A DNA stretch of 64,000 nucleotides from Lysobacteraceae bacterium SCN 69-320 (GTDB lineage Bacteria; Pseudomonadota; Gammaproteobacteria; Xanthomonadales; Rhodanobacteraceae). Below are positions 9,101 to 17,477 of this stretch, piece by piece. A model generated the notes under the pieces. It made no database searches, was not told the origin of the DNA, and worked only from the letters and a program-made list of their open reading frames with translations. Numbering within the stretch: position 1 is the stretch's first letter; every line of letters starts with the position of its first letter. A program made the translations under genes and the position numbers. Location: contig MEFP01000002.1 in the NCBI GenBank assembly GCA_001725155.1, forward strand, positions 62,001 to 126,000, given 5' to 3'.

Positions 9101-9782
9101 AGTCGTCGATGGCCAGGCCGTCGTCGGCGCCGGTGGCATTGAAGTCCTTCCAGCGGATCCAGAACGTCGCGCCGGCCGGGATGCTGAGGCTGCCGATGGA
9201 GCCGGACACCGCCGTACGGTTGGCGGTCGCGTTGCCGTCGAGGGCGCCGGCCGTGGCGGCGGTCTTGATCGGGTTGACGAAATTCAACGCGGTCGCCGCG
9301 GTCCAGGTGCCGGTGCCGAGGCCGGTCGCGTCGAGGCTGTATTCGAATTCGAGGCGGTCGTCGCGCGCCGTCGAGGTGTTGCCGATACGCCACTGTTCGC
9401 CGGTGAAGCTGATCGCGAGGTCGGTGATGGTCGCGCCGGTGTCATTCGTGAACGCGGCGCCGAGCGACGGGATCACGCTGCCGCTCTGCAGCGCACCGAA
9501 CGCGCGATCCGCGGCGGAGGCCGCGCCGTAGCTGTAGGTGTTGCCGCCGTTGCCGCTGCCGGTGTCGGCCGCATAGGTCGTGTTGGCGCTGGTGCCGGTT
9601 TCGAGGAAGGCCCAGCCGGCCGGCACGGTGCTGTTGGTCGTGCCGCTGCTGGCGAGCGTGTTGAAGTCCTGGGTATACGCGCTGCCCAGGGTGGTCAGAC
9701 TGACCTGGGCGCTGACCGGACCGGCCGCAGCGAGCACGGCGAATGCCAGTGCCCAGCGCGCGGGTGTAACGACTGCTTTCAT
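6159..9782 (-). CDS. secreted ExeM/NucH-type nuclease with three Calx-beta domains
   Basis: This is a 1207-residue exported protein. A signal peptide ends near AGPVSA|QVS. A jelly-roll-like N-terminal domain ends with IRWKDFNATGADDGLAIDDFSL. Three tandem Calx-beta domains follow (about 240-590), each opening LSINDVSVTEG or similar and closing with DGQG.G.I.NDD. Next is an OB-fold-like segment (EIHDIQGTGLASPL, about 595-720), as in extracellular nucleases of the ExeM/NucH group. The C-terminal endonuclease/exonuclease/phosphatase domain has FNMLRF (about 845), LGTEEVEN, VGDFNDY (about 1050) and VSDHDGFVF (about 1185), which supply the metal-binding and catalytic Asn/Glu/Asp/His. Likely role: Ca/Mg-dependent extracellular DNA degradation for nutrient recovery or biofilm turnover. 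The start at 9782 is supported by AGGGG 8 bases upstream. The protein ends TDRIFANGYDPAP rather than in a GlyGly-CTERM anchor. Confidence 0.88.
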   Translation of the reverse strand: MKAVVTPARWALAFAVLAAAGPVSAQVSLTTLGSAYTQDFNTLASSGTTNSTVPAGWAFLETGTSANTTYAADTGSGNGGNTYSYGAASAADRAFGALQSGSVIPSLGAAFTNDTGATITDLAISFTGEQWRIGNTSTARDDRLEFEYSLDATGLGTGTWTAATALNFVNPIKTAATAGALDGNATANRTAVSGSIGSLSIPAGATFWIRWKDFNATGADDGLAIDDFSLTPTGTLPLPNLSINDVSVTEGAAGNTINATFTVSLSAPAPAGGVTFDIATADGTATTANSDYVAKSLTAQTITAGNTSYTFDVVVNGDSAIEADETFLVNVSNVTGATVTDGQGQGTILNDDAAVPQLSINDVSVTEGNSGTTAAQFTITSSVAAPAGGYTLNFATADDTATVADGDYLGASGTVSIPSGQTTATVDITVNGDATWEPNETFFVNLSGAPAGTQIADGQGVGTITNDDPIPLLSIGNASVVEGHSGTALLNFPLTLSVPAPAAGVTFTVNTADGTATAGSDYVAIVNGSGSIASGQTSGTLSVTVNGDTVAEPNETFTVTLSAPVNAGLGTATATGTITNDDAVEIHDIQGTGLASPLVNQGVLTVNNVVTGKGPQGFTMQAPDARADADLNTSEAIYVFTSTAPTVQVGDLVNVAATVAEFNGLTELTNATITVVSSGSPLPTAVEFNATVPSPNPATPTCTVSGSNFECFEFMRVHIADGLVSTGNQRFGSPATETFAEAFITADGRRGVREPGLLYPLVPTAGNLAAGQWDGNPELFELDADYFGAVPVDTPLVGNSRFTATGVLGYDFGDYELWATELTLTDTAAVPRPVRDSRGSTDLRIGAFNMLRFCDTTNNGSGSDPCLAPTPTQAQFDAKVARLSAYVKDVLKLPDVLGTEEVENLTVLQALATKLTADSGVPYTARLEEGNDVGGIDVGFLVRTDRVTINTVTQLGKTLTWNDPTGSPTALLNDRPPLLLEASFTGGGGNLPFAVMVVHPKSRSCVDAPTGASCVQADVDRNRQKRFLQGKYHAEQIQAFQQAHPGTILTVVGDFNDYQFSDGWTHMVGAMEGRYDDAANLLDYAGNTVVNPPLWNAVMSLPENDRYSFTFTENFGVFQGFNTRDVPTLQVLDHGLLNVTARSLFTGFDYGRADNDAPAEWERQCNLVPTPAPPACPHPAIGVSDHDGFVFVLATDRIFANGYDPAP

Positions 9783-10200
9783 ACTCGACCCCTGAACAAG
9801 AGTGCGTAAGACAAAACCGCGCCGCATGGACGCCGGCACCGGTGACGGAGGAAACGCAGCCGCCCGCGGTGGTCCGGCGCGAATGCAACGCGAAGTCGCG
9901 CTTCGGCAGGCCGTTGCGGGGGTTGCGATCTGGTTGGATTCCCTGCCATTCGTTGCGCGCCGCGCCAAGCGGCTGTGCTTTCCCGTAGCGCCGCGCCGGG
10001 CCGGCGGGCGTGCGATTCATCCGTCGCCTAGGGACGGCGGCGTCCTGCATGGGCGCCGTCGCCGAAAGTCCGCAGGCTAGCACGGGCTTTTGACGATTTC
10101 ATGTCGTCCCGCAGCGGGAATCGTCGCGTCCGTTGCGGTATGGCGGCGGCGCTCCCGGTCCCGCCGCGGCGGGCGGGCCGGGACGCGCAGGCGGGCCGGT
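9783..10200. other. non-coding spacer between Dps and nuclease genes
   Basis: I see no gene in these 418 bases. Both flanking genes are on the minus strand, so this holds the nuclease promoter and the Dps 3' end. Near 10155-10190, just beyond the Dps stop, are G+C-only dyads built around CCCGCCGCGGCGGG, which could fold after Dps transcription but have no T-tract. No clear -35/-10 pair was found. Confidence 0.5.
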
Positions 10201-10668
10201 TCAGGCCAGCAGCGAGCGCAACATCCAGGCGGTCTTCTCGTGCGCCTGCATGCGCTGGGTAGCGAGGTCCGCCGTAGGCTGGTCGGAGGCCTTGTCGGCC
10301 AGCTGGAACACCTCGCGCGCCGTGCGCGCGACGGTCTCGTGGCCGTCGACGAGCTGGGCCACCATGTCGCGCCATTCGGGTACCCCGGTTTCCTCCTTGA
10401 TCGAGGACAGCTTGGCGAACTGCGCGCCCGAGCCCGGCGCCATCACGTCCAGCGAGCGTATGCGCTCGGCGACCTGATCCAGGGCCAGCCACAGCTCGTT
10501 GTACTGGGTCTCGAACATCAGGTGCAGCGTGTTGAACATGGTGCCGGTGATGTTCCAGTGGAAACCGTGCGTCTTCAGGTAGAGCGTGTAGCTGTCGGCC
10601 AGCAGGCGCGACAGACCCTTGGCGATCGCTTCGCGGTCCTTCTTGGCAATGCCGATGTCGATACCCAT
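10201..10668 (-). CDS. dps: Dps family ferritin-like DNA-protection protein
   Basis: This 155-residue four-helix-bundle protein stores iron and shields DNA under starvation or peroxide stress. The ferroxidase ligands have exactly the spacing of E. coli Dps: His37 in HGFHWN, His49 in NTLHLMFE, Asp64 and Glu68 in LDQVAERI. The ring of family motifs [10 protein letters not shown] and FETQYNELW is intact. The N-terminus is short ([19 protein letters not shown]) with few lysines, so DNA binding by the N-tail may be weaker than in E. coli Dps. AAGGAG lies 7 bases before the ATG. It appears monocistronic and diverges from hrpA. Confidence 0.95.
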   Translation of the reverse strand: MGIDIGIAKKDREAIAKGLSRLLADSYTLYLKTHGFHWNITGTMFNTLHLMFETQYNELWLALDQVAERIRSLDVMAPGSGAQFAKLSSIKEETGVPEWRDMVAQLVDGHETVARTAREVFQLADKASDQPTADLATQRMQAHEKTAWMLRSLLA

Positions 10669-10840
10669 TGCAGACTCCTTTAGTTCCGATGCGTCGTGAA
10701 TTCCGGCCGTGTCGTGGTTCCGGCGCGCGACACTCTACCGCGCCGGCCATCCCGCCGGGCAGGGCCGCGACGATCGTCGCGATAGGCTGACGTTATGATT
10801 ACGGGTTCCGCGGGCCCGCGCCGCCGATACTGATCCTGCA

Positions 10841-13800
10841 ATGGCCGACAAGAATTCCACTCGTGCCGCCCCGCCGCCGGACGCCGCCGTTGCGGCCCGC
10901 CTGGCGGTGCTGCGCAAGGCGCTGGACCAGGTGCTCACGCGCGATTTCGCGCGTCTGCTCGGGCGCTGGCGGCGCCTGAACGATGCCGCGGCGGCGGCCG
11001 ACGAGGCCGCGCTGGCCCGGCTCGACGCCGACATCGCCGCCTCGCGCGCACGGCGCGAGGCACGCGCGGCACGCGTGCCGGAGATCCGCGTCGACGAAAG
11101 CCTGCCGATCGCCGCACGCGCCGAGGACATCGTCGCGCTGATCCGCCGTCATCAGGTCGTGGTGCTGGCCGGCGAGACCGGTTCGGGCAAGACCACCCAG
11201 CTGCCGAAGCTCTGCCTGGCCGCCGGCCGCGGCGTGGCCGGCCGCATCGGCTGCACCCAGCCGCGGCGCATCGCCGCGCGCAGCGTGGCGCGCCGCGTCG
11301 CGCAGGAGCTCGGCAGCGAAGTCGGCAAGCTGGTCGGCTTCCAGGTGCGCTTCACCGATCAGGTCTCCGAGGAATCGCTGGTCAAGTTCATGACCGACGG
11401 CATCCTGCTGGCCGAGACCCAGAGCGATGCCTGGCTCAGCGACTACGACACGCTGATCATCGACGAGGCGCACGAGCGCAGCCTCAACATCGACTTCCTG
11501 CTCGGCTATCTCAAGCGTCTGCTGGCCAAGCGCCGTGACCTCAAGCTCATCGTCACCTCGGCGACGATCGACACGGCGCGTTTCGCCGCGCATTTCGGCA
11601 ATGCGCCGGTGATCGAGGTGGAAGGGCGCAGCTATCCGGTCGAAGTGCGCTGGCGGCCGCCGGTGGCCGAAGCCGCGCCGGCGCGCAGCGGCGACAAGGC
11701 GCGACCGGCGCCGGATCGCAGCGAGCTGAGTCTCACCGAGCAGATCGTCGCCGTGGCCGACGAGATCACGGCCGAGGATCCGCGCGGCGACGTGCTGGTC
11801 TTCCTGCCCGGCGAGCGCGAGATCCGCGACGCGCATCTGGCGCTGGCGCGGCGCCAGTACCGGGCGACCGAGGTGCTGCCGCTGTATGCGCGCCTGTCGG
11901 CCAACGATCAGGACCGCGTGTTCAGGCCCGGCGCGCAGCGCCGCATCGTGCTCGCGACGAACGTCGCCGAAACCTCGCTGACCGTGCCGCGCATCCGCTA
12001 CGTCATCGACAGCGGCACCGCGCGCGTGAAGCGCTATTCGCCGCGCTCGCAGCTGGAGCGCCTGCACATCGAGCCGATCTCCCAGGCCGCCGCCGAGCAG
12101 CGCAAGGGCCGCTGCGGCCGCGTCGCGGCCGGCGTCTGTTTCCGCCTCTACGGCGAGCAGGATTTCCAGCAGCGGCAGCGCTATACCGATCCGGAAATCC
12201 TGCGCAGTTCGCTGGCCGGCGTGATCCTGCGCATGCTCAGCCTGAAGCTCGGCGAGGTCGATCAGTTTCCGTTCGTCGAGGCGCCTCCGGAGCGCGCGAT
12301 CGGCGACGGCTACCGGCGCCTGACCGAGCTCGGCGCGCTCGACGAACGCAAGCGCCTGACGGCCACGGGCCGTCTGATGGCGCAATTGCCGATCGACGTC
12401 GCGCTCGCGCGCATGCTGATCGAGGCGCAGGCCCGCGGCGCGCTGCGCGAGCTGCTCGTGCTGTGCGCGTTCCTGAGCATCCAGGACCCGCGCGAGCGGC
12501 CGGCCGACGCGCGCCAGGCCGCCGACCAGGCGCATGCGCAGTTCGCCGATTCGCGCTCGGACTTCGTCGCCGTGCTCAAGCTCTGGCAGGCGCACGCGGC
12601 AGCCCACGAGGAACTGAGCCAGGCGCGTCTGCGCGACTGGTGCCACGCGCGCTTCCTGTCCTACATGCGCATGCGCGAATGGCGCGAACTGCATCGCCAG
12701 CTGCTGCTGCAGGCCGAGGAGCTGGACTGGAATCTCGCCGGCGTGGCCGCGCCGGCGGCCGAAGCCGCCGGCGACACGGCGGCGGGGCCGCTGCTGGATG
12801 CGCCGGGCTACGAACAGGTGCACCGCTGCCTGCTGTCGGGCTGGCCGACCCAGGTCGGGCGCAAGGACGAGCGCGGGCAGTATCGCGGCACGCGCGAGCG
12901 GCGCTTCCAGGTGTTTCCGGGATCGTTCCTGGCCAAGTCGCCGCCGCAATGGCTGCTCGCCGGGCAGATCATCGACCTGCAGAAGGTCTACGCCATGCTC
13001 TGCGCGCGCGTGGAGCCCGAATGGATAGAGCAGCAGGCCGAACATCTGGTCAAGCGCAGCTGGCGCGACGCGCACTGGTCGCGCAAGCGCGGCGCCGTGC
13101 TGGCCTACGAGCAGGTCAGCCTGTTCGGCCTGATCCTGGTCGAGAAGCGCGTCGTGCAGTACGGCGCGCAGGAGCCGGCGCTGGCCCACGAGGTGTTCCT
13201 GCGCGAGGCGCTGGCGCGCGGCGAGATCGACGCCAGGTCCGATTTCGTGCGCGCCAATGCGCGCGTGCTGGCCGAGGCGCAGGAGCTCGAAGCCAAGCAG
13301 CGCCGCGCCGGCCTGGTCAAGGACGAGTCCGCGTTGGTCGCCTGGTTTGCCGGCAAGCTGCCCGGCGACATCAGCACCGCGGCCGCGCTGGACGCCTGGT
13401 ACCGCCGCGCCGCGCCGGCCGAGCAGGCCGCGCTGCGCTGGTCGCTGGCCGACGTGCTCGGCGCGCAGAGCGGCATAGCCGCGCAGGATTACCCGACGCG
13501 GCTGGACGTCAGCGGACACAAGCTCAAGCTCGAATACCGCTTCCTGCCCAACGACCCGGCCGACGGCGTCAGCCTGCAGTTGCCGCTGGCCTATGTGAAT
13601 GCAGTGTCGGCGGCGCGCTGCGAATGGCTGGTGCCGGGCCTGCTCGCGGAAAAGGTGGCCGAGCTGATCCGCAGTCTGCCCAAGGCGCAGCGGCGCAACT
13701 TCGTGCCGGCGCCGGATTTCGCGCGCGCCTTCGCCGAGAGCGAGGCACCGCGCGACGCGCCGCTCGCGCGCGTGCTCGCGGCCTACCTGCAGCGCGTGAC

Positions 13801-14836
13801 CGGCGTGGCCGTGACCGAAGCGGACTTCGCCGGTGCCGAGCTGCCGGCGCATCTGCTGATGCATTTCCGCGTCTACGACGAGCAGGGCCGCACCCTCGAA
13901 CAGGGCCGCGACCTCGCGGCGATCCAGGCCAACTGGAGCGGCGCGGCGCGCGCCGCGTTCTCGCGCCAGGCCGATGCCGACCTGACCCGCGAGGACGTGG
14001 AAACCTTCGATTTCGCCGAGATTCCCGATTCGCTGGTCAGCCAGGGCAACCTCGTCGCGTATCCGGCGCTGGTCGACCTCGGCGACAGCGTCGCGCTGCG
14101 CGTATTCGAGCGCCGCGACGAGGCGCTGGCCTCGCACCGCGCCGGTGTGGTGCGCCTGCTGCGCCGCGCGCTGGCCGACAAGATCAAGCAGGCGCGCCGG
14201 CAGCTGCCGATCAATCATGCGCTGGCGCTGAAATACGCCGGCATCGCCAGCGTGGAATCGCTGCGTGAGGATCTGATCGAAGCCGTGCTGCAGGAACTCC
14301 TCGCCGCGCGCGAGCTGGACCTGCGCCGGCGCGAGGATTTCATCCTGGCCGAGGCCGAACTCGCGCGCCAGCTGTTTCCGACCGCGATGCAGTGGCTGGC
14401 TCTCGTCGAGGACGTGCTTGCGGCCTACGTCGAGCTCGGCCCCTGGCTCAAGGCGCCGCTGATGGGCTACGGCAAGGCCAACTACGACGACCTGCACGAG
14501 CAGTTGTCCGGGCTCATGCATCCGGGCTTCGTGCGCGAACTCGGCCGCGCCCGGCTCGCGCACTATCCGCGCTACCTCAAGGCCATGCGCCTGCGCGCCG
14601 AGCGCCTGCGCGTGGACGCGGCCAAGGACCAGGCGCGTCTGCTCGCGGTGCAGGGCTATTGGCGCGAATACCTGCGGCTGCGCGCCAGCGGCGAGACTGC
14701 GCCGGCGGCGCTGGAAGAACTGCGCTGGCTGGTCGAGGAGTTGCGCGTGTCGGTGTTCGCGCAGGAACTGAAGACGGCCGAGGCGGTATCGCCCAAGCGC
14801 CTGCAGAAAGTGCTGGACGGACTGCGCGGCCGCTGA
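10841..14836 (+). CDS. hrpA: ATP-dependent RNA helicase HrpA
   Basis: This is a 1331-residue DEAH-box helicase, the usual length for bacterial HrpA. Walker A is GETGSGKT (111-118), the DEAH box is IDEAHERS (about 207), motif III is SATID, and motifs V/VI are TNVAETSLTVPRIRYVIDSG and QRKGRCGRVAAG. Helicase-associated, OB-fold and large C-terminal HrpA-specific regions follow. Known roles of the family include mRNA processing of fimbrial transcripts in E. coli and rescue of stalled ribosomes. Unlike E. coli HrpA the sequence shows a reduced acidic N-terminus. The gene stands alone on the plus strand, converging on the small secreted-protein gene at 14882. Confidence 0.95.
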   Translation: MADKNSTRAAPPPDAAVAARLAVLRKALDQVLTRDFARLLGRWRRLNDAAAAADEAALARLDADIAASRARREARAARVPEIRVDESLPIAARAEDIVALIRRHQVVVLAGETGSGKTTQLPKLCLAAGRGVAGRIGCTQPRRIAARSVARRVAQELGSEVGKLVGFQVRFTDQVSEESLVKFMTDGILLAETQSDAWLSDYDTLIIDEAHERSLNIDFLLGYLKRLLAKRRDLKLIVTSATIDTARFAAHFGNAPVIEVEGRSYPVEVRWRPPVAEAAPARSGDKARPAPDRSELSLTEQIVAVADEITAEDPRGDVLVFLPGEREIRDAHLALARRQYRATEVLPLYARLSANDQDRVFRPGAQRRIVLATNVAETSLTVPRIRYVIDSGTARVKRYSPRSQLERLHIEPISQAAAEQRKGRCGRVAAGVCFRLYGEQDFQQRQRYTDPEILRSSLAGVILRMLSLKLGEVDQFPFVEAPPERAIGDGYRRLTELGALDERKRLTATGRLMAQLPIDVALARMLIEAQARGALRELLVLCAFLSIQDPRERPADARQAADQAHAQFADSRSDFVAVLKLWQAHAAAHEELSQARLRDWCHARFLSYMRMREWRELHRQLLLQAEELDWNLAGVAAPAAEAAGDTAAGPLLDAPGYEQVHRCLLSGWPTQVGRKDERGQYRGTRERRFQVFPGSFLAKSPPQWLLAGQIIDLQKVYAMLCARVEPEWIEQQAEHLVKRSWRDAHWSRKRGAVLAYEQVSLFGLILVEKRVVQYGAQEPALAHEVFLREALARGEIDARSDFVRANARVLAEAQELEAKQRRAGLVKDESALVAWFAGKLPGDISTAAALDAWYRRAAPAEQAALRWSLADVLGAQSGIAAQDYPTRLDVSGHKLKLEYRFLPNDPADGVSLQLPLAYVNAVSAARCEWLVPGLLAEKVAELIRSLPKAQRRNFVPAPDFARAFAESEAPRDAPLARVLAAYLQRVTGVAVTEADFAGAELPAHLLMHFRVYDEQGRTLEQGRDLAAIQANWSGAARAAFSRQADADLTREDVETFDFAEIPDSLVSQGNLVAYPALVDLGDSVALRVFERRDEALASHRAGVVRLLRRALADKIKQARRQLPINHALALKYAGIASVESLREDLIEAVLQELLAARELDLRRREDFILAEAELARQLFPTAMQWLALVEDVLAAYVELGPWLKAPLMGYGKANYDDLHEQLSGLMHPGFVRELGRARLAHYPRYLKAMRLRAERLRVDAAKDQARLLAVQGYWREYLRLRASGETAPAALEELRWLVEELRVSVFAQELKTAEAVSPKRLQKVLDGLRGR

Positions 14837-14842
14837 TCGAAA

Positions 14843-14868
14843 GGCGCGGCGCCCGACGGCGCCGCGCC
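14843..14868. terminator. hairpin between convergent hrpA and secreted-protein gene
   Basis: An 11-bp perfect stem (GGCGCGGCGCC, loop CGAC) starts 7 bases after the hrpA stop and 14 bases before the stop of the converging gene. There is no T-run, so intrinsic termination is unproven. Confidence 0.5.
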
Positions 14869-14881
14869 GGCGGTCCGCGGT

Positions 14882-15358
14882 TTACTTGATCCGGCGCACG
14901 CGCAGGCTGCAGCCGCAGCCGTCGATGTACATCAGCCAGCTGCCGAGCAGCATCGGCTTGATGCGCACGGCCGGGCCGTTCAGGCCCAGGTCGGTGCGCA
15001 TGCCCGATTCGGCCTGCTGCCAGACCTGGCCGTTGTCGAGCTTGAACGTGGTCTTGCCGAGCCAGCCGTCGAGGCGGCCTTCGACGCGGGCTTCGATGGT
15101 CTGGCGTTCGTTATCGTCCGGGTAGAACTCGACGGTGCCGTTGCGCGACCCACCGGTGGCGACCGGCGCGCCCGGAGCGAGGCCGTGAACGCGCAGCCAG
15201 TCGTTCAGCGACTTGAGCTGTTCCGGGCTCAGCCGGTCCAGCCCCGCTGCGGTGAATTCGCTGCGGTTCATGCGCTCTTCCAGCGTGGAGAATTCGGCGG
15301 CCTGAGCAACGCCCGCAGCGGACAGAGCAGCCAACGCCAGCGCCTTGAACCTGTTCAT
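14882..15358 (-). CDS. secreted protein of unknown function
   Basis: This 158-residue protein has a clear Sec signal peptide (MNRFKALALAALSAAGVAQA|AEF). The mature part begins with a short helical segment ERMNRSEFTAAGLDRLSPEQLKSLNDWL. A likely beta-rich domain follows (TTFKLDNGQVWQQAESG, VRIKPMLLGSWLMYIDGCGCSLRVRRIK) that ends in a C-G-C pair. I recognise the helix-plus-beta layout as a conserved Xanthomonadales hypothetical but cannot assign a function. The start at 15358 is favoured by GAGGTG directly upstream; an upstream in-frame start would bury the signal peptide. Location is inferred to be periplasmic. Confidence 0.8.
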   Translation of the reverse strand: MNRFKALALAALSAAGVAQAAEFSTLEERMNRSEFTAAGLDRLSPEQLKSLNDWLRVHGLAPGAPVATGGSRNGTVEFYPDDNERQTIEARVEGRLDGWLGKTTFKLDNGQVWQQAESGMRTDLGLNGPAVRIKPMLLGSWLMYIDGCGCSLRVRRIK

Positions 15359-15662
15359 ATTCACCTCGATTTGACGCCGCTGGGGCGCGGCCAGGGCGGC
15401 GATTGTAACGAGTGCCGCATCAGTTCTCGTCAAGCGCCGGAATTTCGTCGAAAATCGGTCAAGTCGGGTAACTGCTACTTAACACTGGGGTATAGGGGCG
15501 TCCGTATACTCCGCGTCAAAGCGGCGGTCAGGATGCGCTCAGCTTCGCCAGCTGAGCGTCCCGACGGGCCGGGGACGAGGGGTTTTACCAACAGCGTCCG
15601 TGGGTTCGCGCGGCTTCCCGTGCGTTCCGTCCGTGTCAAATCAGTCACTGGTGAAGAATACG

Positions 15663-17399
15663 ATGAGGCAAAACCGGATTTACCGAACGAATGCATTGCT
15701 GCTGGCCCTGGTTGCGGCCGGCGCTTGCGGAGTCAGCTATGCCGGGGATCTGCCTCTGGTATTCCAGGACGAAAACGCCGTTCCGTTCGGCGCGATGCAG
15801 GTCGTTCCGCTGCCGAACGTCAGCGGCGCCTCGCAGACGATCGTGCGCACCCAGGTGCCCGTGCTCTGCGGCAGCAATCGCGATACGGCAACGCCAACGC
15901 AGTACAAGAATGGTATCAATCCGCAGTTTGCCGGCATCTACCCCGGCGGTGATTTCAAGTTCGGCGCGCTGACCAGTGGCGCGCAGTCCGCCGTCGACGG
16001 CATCGGCTTCTGGAACTACCGCCCGAACGGACTGGCCGTGCAGGCCGATCTGACCACGCACTGCTACGTGCTCGACGCGCACGGCGTGCGCAAGGCCAGT
16101 CCCGGACTGTTCTCCGACACCTTCGACGGAGCTCCGGCCGTCGACGCGAGCGTCACGACCAGCGTCGCCGCGCTGCCGTCGTTCTCCAGCTCGTACTACA
16201 CCTATTACGTCGATGTGCGCATTCCGGCCGAGCTCGCGAATACGTGGTATCGCGTGCGCGATGGTTTCGACAGCTCGGTGTTCTCCTACGGCGGCAATTC
16301 GGCGCGTTACTGCGAAGTCGCGATCGGCGTGACGCAGTGCAATCTTTCGGACATGGTCACCATTCCGGTGAATGTCGACGTCCTGGGCAAGGTGCCGGCT
16401 ACCGGCGGTGTCGCCCGCCGCTTCATCGTGCAGCGCCTGCTCAACGGCAACGCGACGCTGCCGGCCGATACCAGCCTGCCGCTGACGATGGCCGCGCTGT
16501 TCGTGGACGAGGGCCGTGACGACAACCTCGCCAACAACGTGTCGGTCGGCTATTCGCAGCTGTCGGATCTGTCGCCGACCATCATCGCCGCCACCAACCT
16601 CGTGCCGAACCTGGCCGAGGGCACCGGCGCGACGAACCTGAGCTTCACGTTGACCGACGACACCGCCGAAACCGGCCCACAGCAGCTCAATGCCGCGGTC
16701 ACGATCGACTTCAACGGCACGCTCGTACCGGCGACCAACGTCAGCTGCTCGCAGCTGGAAACGCCGCAGTCCGGCGAAGCCGTGCGCCGCACCTGCCGCT
16801 TCGACATCCCAAGCTTCGATCCGGACTTCGCGACGGACGCGGATCCCGTTGCCGCCGGCACCTATGCGCCGAACGTGCATGCGGCCGTGCTGATCACGGC
16901 GACCGACGTGCGCGGCCAGCAGTCGACGAAGACGGTGCCGTTCCACGTGGTGTCCGCCGACAACGATCCGCCGAGCTTCACGCTGTCGTCGCTGATGGAA
17001 GAGTACGCGCCGAACGGCAAGACGCCGACCCTGCTGTGCAGCCTGTCGTCGCAGCAGCTGCCGGCCCAATGCGCCGGCGTCATTGCGGACTTCGTCAACC
17101 AGTTGCGGCCGGGGCCGGCGCGCGCGTTCGACGAGAACGCGACGCAGGGCGTGTTCCTCGGTACGTTCACGGGCAATCGCCTGTCCTGTACCGGTACGTC
17201 GATCTTCTCGTCCAACCTGGCCGACGGCCTGCAGAGCCCGCGCTACATCTTCAACGGCTCGCATATCGACCTGGACTACCGTCTCAACGGCACGCTCGGC
17301 ACCGCCGAATGCAGCGTGGCTGCCGCCGACTACAACTTCCCGTTGACGCAGATCGGCAACTCCCGCTTCACGACCTTCCGCATCACCGTCATCAACTGA
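15663..17399 (+). CDS. large secreted protein of unknown function
   Basis: This 578-residue exported protein begins MRQNRIYRTNALLLALVAAGACGVSYA|GD, a standard signal peptide. The mature part has no domain I recognise. It is rich in Thr, Ser, Asn and Asp and looks beta-stranded throughout. It contains several Cys, such as VLCGS, HCYVL, RYCEVAIGVTQC and NVSCSQLE, which could form disulfides. There are NGT/NAT-type turns and a C-terminal domain with DNDPPSFTLSSLMEEYAPNG. An alternative GTG start lies four codons upstream. It is monocistronic with its own terminator. Likely location is periplasm, outer surface or medium; role unknown. Confidence 0.8.
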   Translation: MRQNRIYRTNALLLALVAAGACGVSYAGDLPLVFQDENAVPFGAMQVVPLPNVSGASQTIVRTQVPVLCGSNRDTATPTQYKNGINPQFAGIYPGGDFKFGALTSGAQSAVDGIGFWNYRPNGLAVQADLTTHCYVLDAHGVRKASPGLFSDTFDGAPAVDASVTTSVAALPSFSSSYYTYYVDVRIPAELANTWYRVRDGFDSSVFSYGGNSARYCEVAIGVTQCNLSDMVTIPVNVDVLGKVPATGGVARRFIVQRLLNGNATLPADTSLPLTMAALFVDEGRDDNLANNVSVGYSQLSDLSPTIIAATNLVPNLAEGTGATNLSFTLTDDTAETGPQQLNAAVTIDFNGTLVPATNVSCSQLETPQSGEAVRRTCRFDIPSFDPDFATDADPVAAGTYAPNVHAAVLITATDVRGQQSTKTVPFHVVSADNDPPSFTLSSLMEEYAPNGKTPTLLCSLSSQQLPAQCAGVIADFVNQLRPGPARAFDENATQGVFLGTFTGNRLSCTGTSIFSSNLADGLQSPRYIFNGSHIDLDYRLNGTLGTAECSVAAADYNFPLTQIGNSRFTTFRITVIN

Positions 17400-17422
17400 C
17401 GTCAGCCGCGGTATGGCGATGC

Positions 17423-17453
17423 AACGCCCGGCCCTTCATGGGCTGGGCGTTTT
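17423..17453 (+). terminator. rho-independent terminator after the secreted-protein gene
   Basis: AACGCCCgGCCC pairs with GGGCtGGGCGTT across a TTCAT loop, with TTTT at the end. It lies 24 bases past the stop codon and separates the gene from relA. Confidence 0.85.
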
Positions 17454-17477
17454 CGTAGGCGCCGCTACAATGGCGGC

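Noticed and set aside
6225-9809. 1194-codon plus-strand frame opposite the secreted nuclease
   Set aside because: Mirror of the Calx-beta repeats; periodic Val/Asp/Gly/Arg pattern simply reflects the repeats on the other strand.
10799-14563. 1254-codon minus-strand frame opposite hrpA
   Set aside because: hrpA has every helicase motif; the antisense frame has no recognisable family and biased composition.
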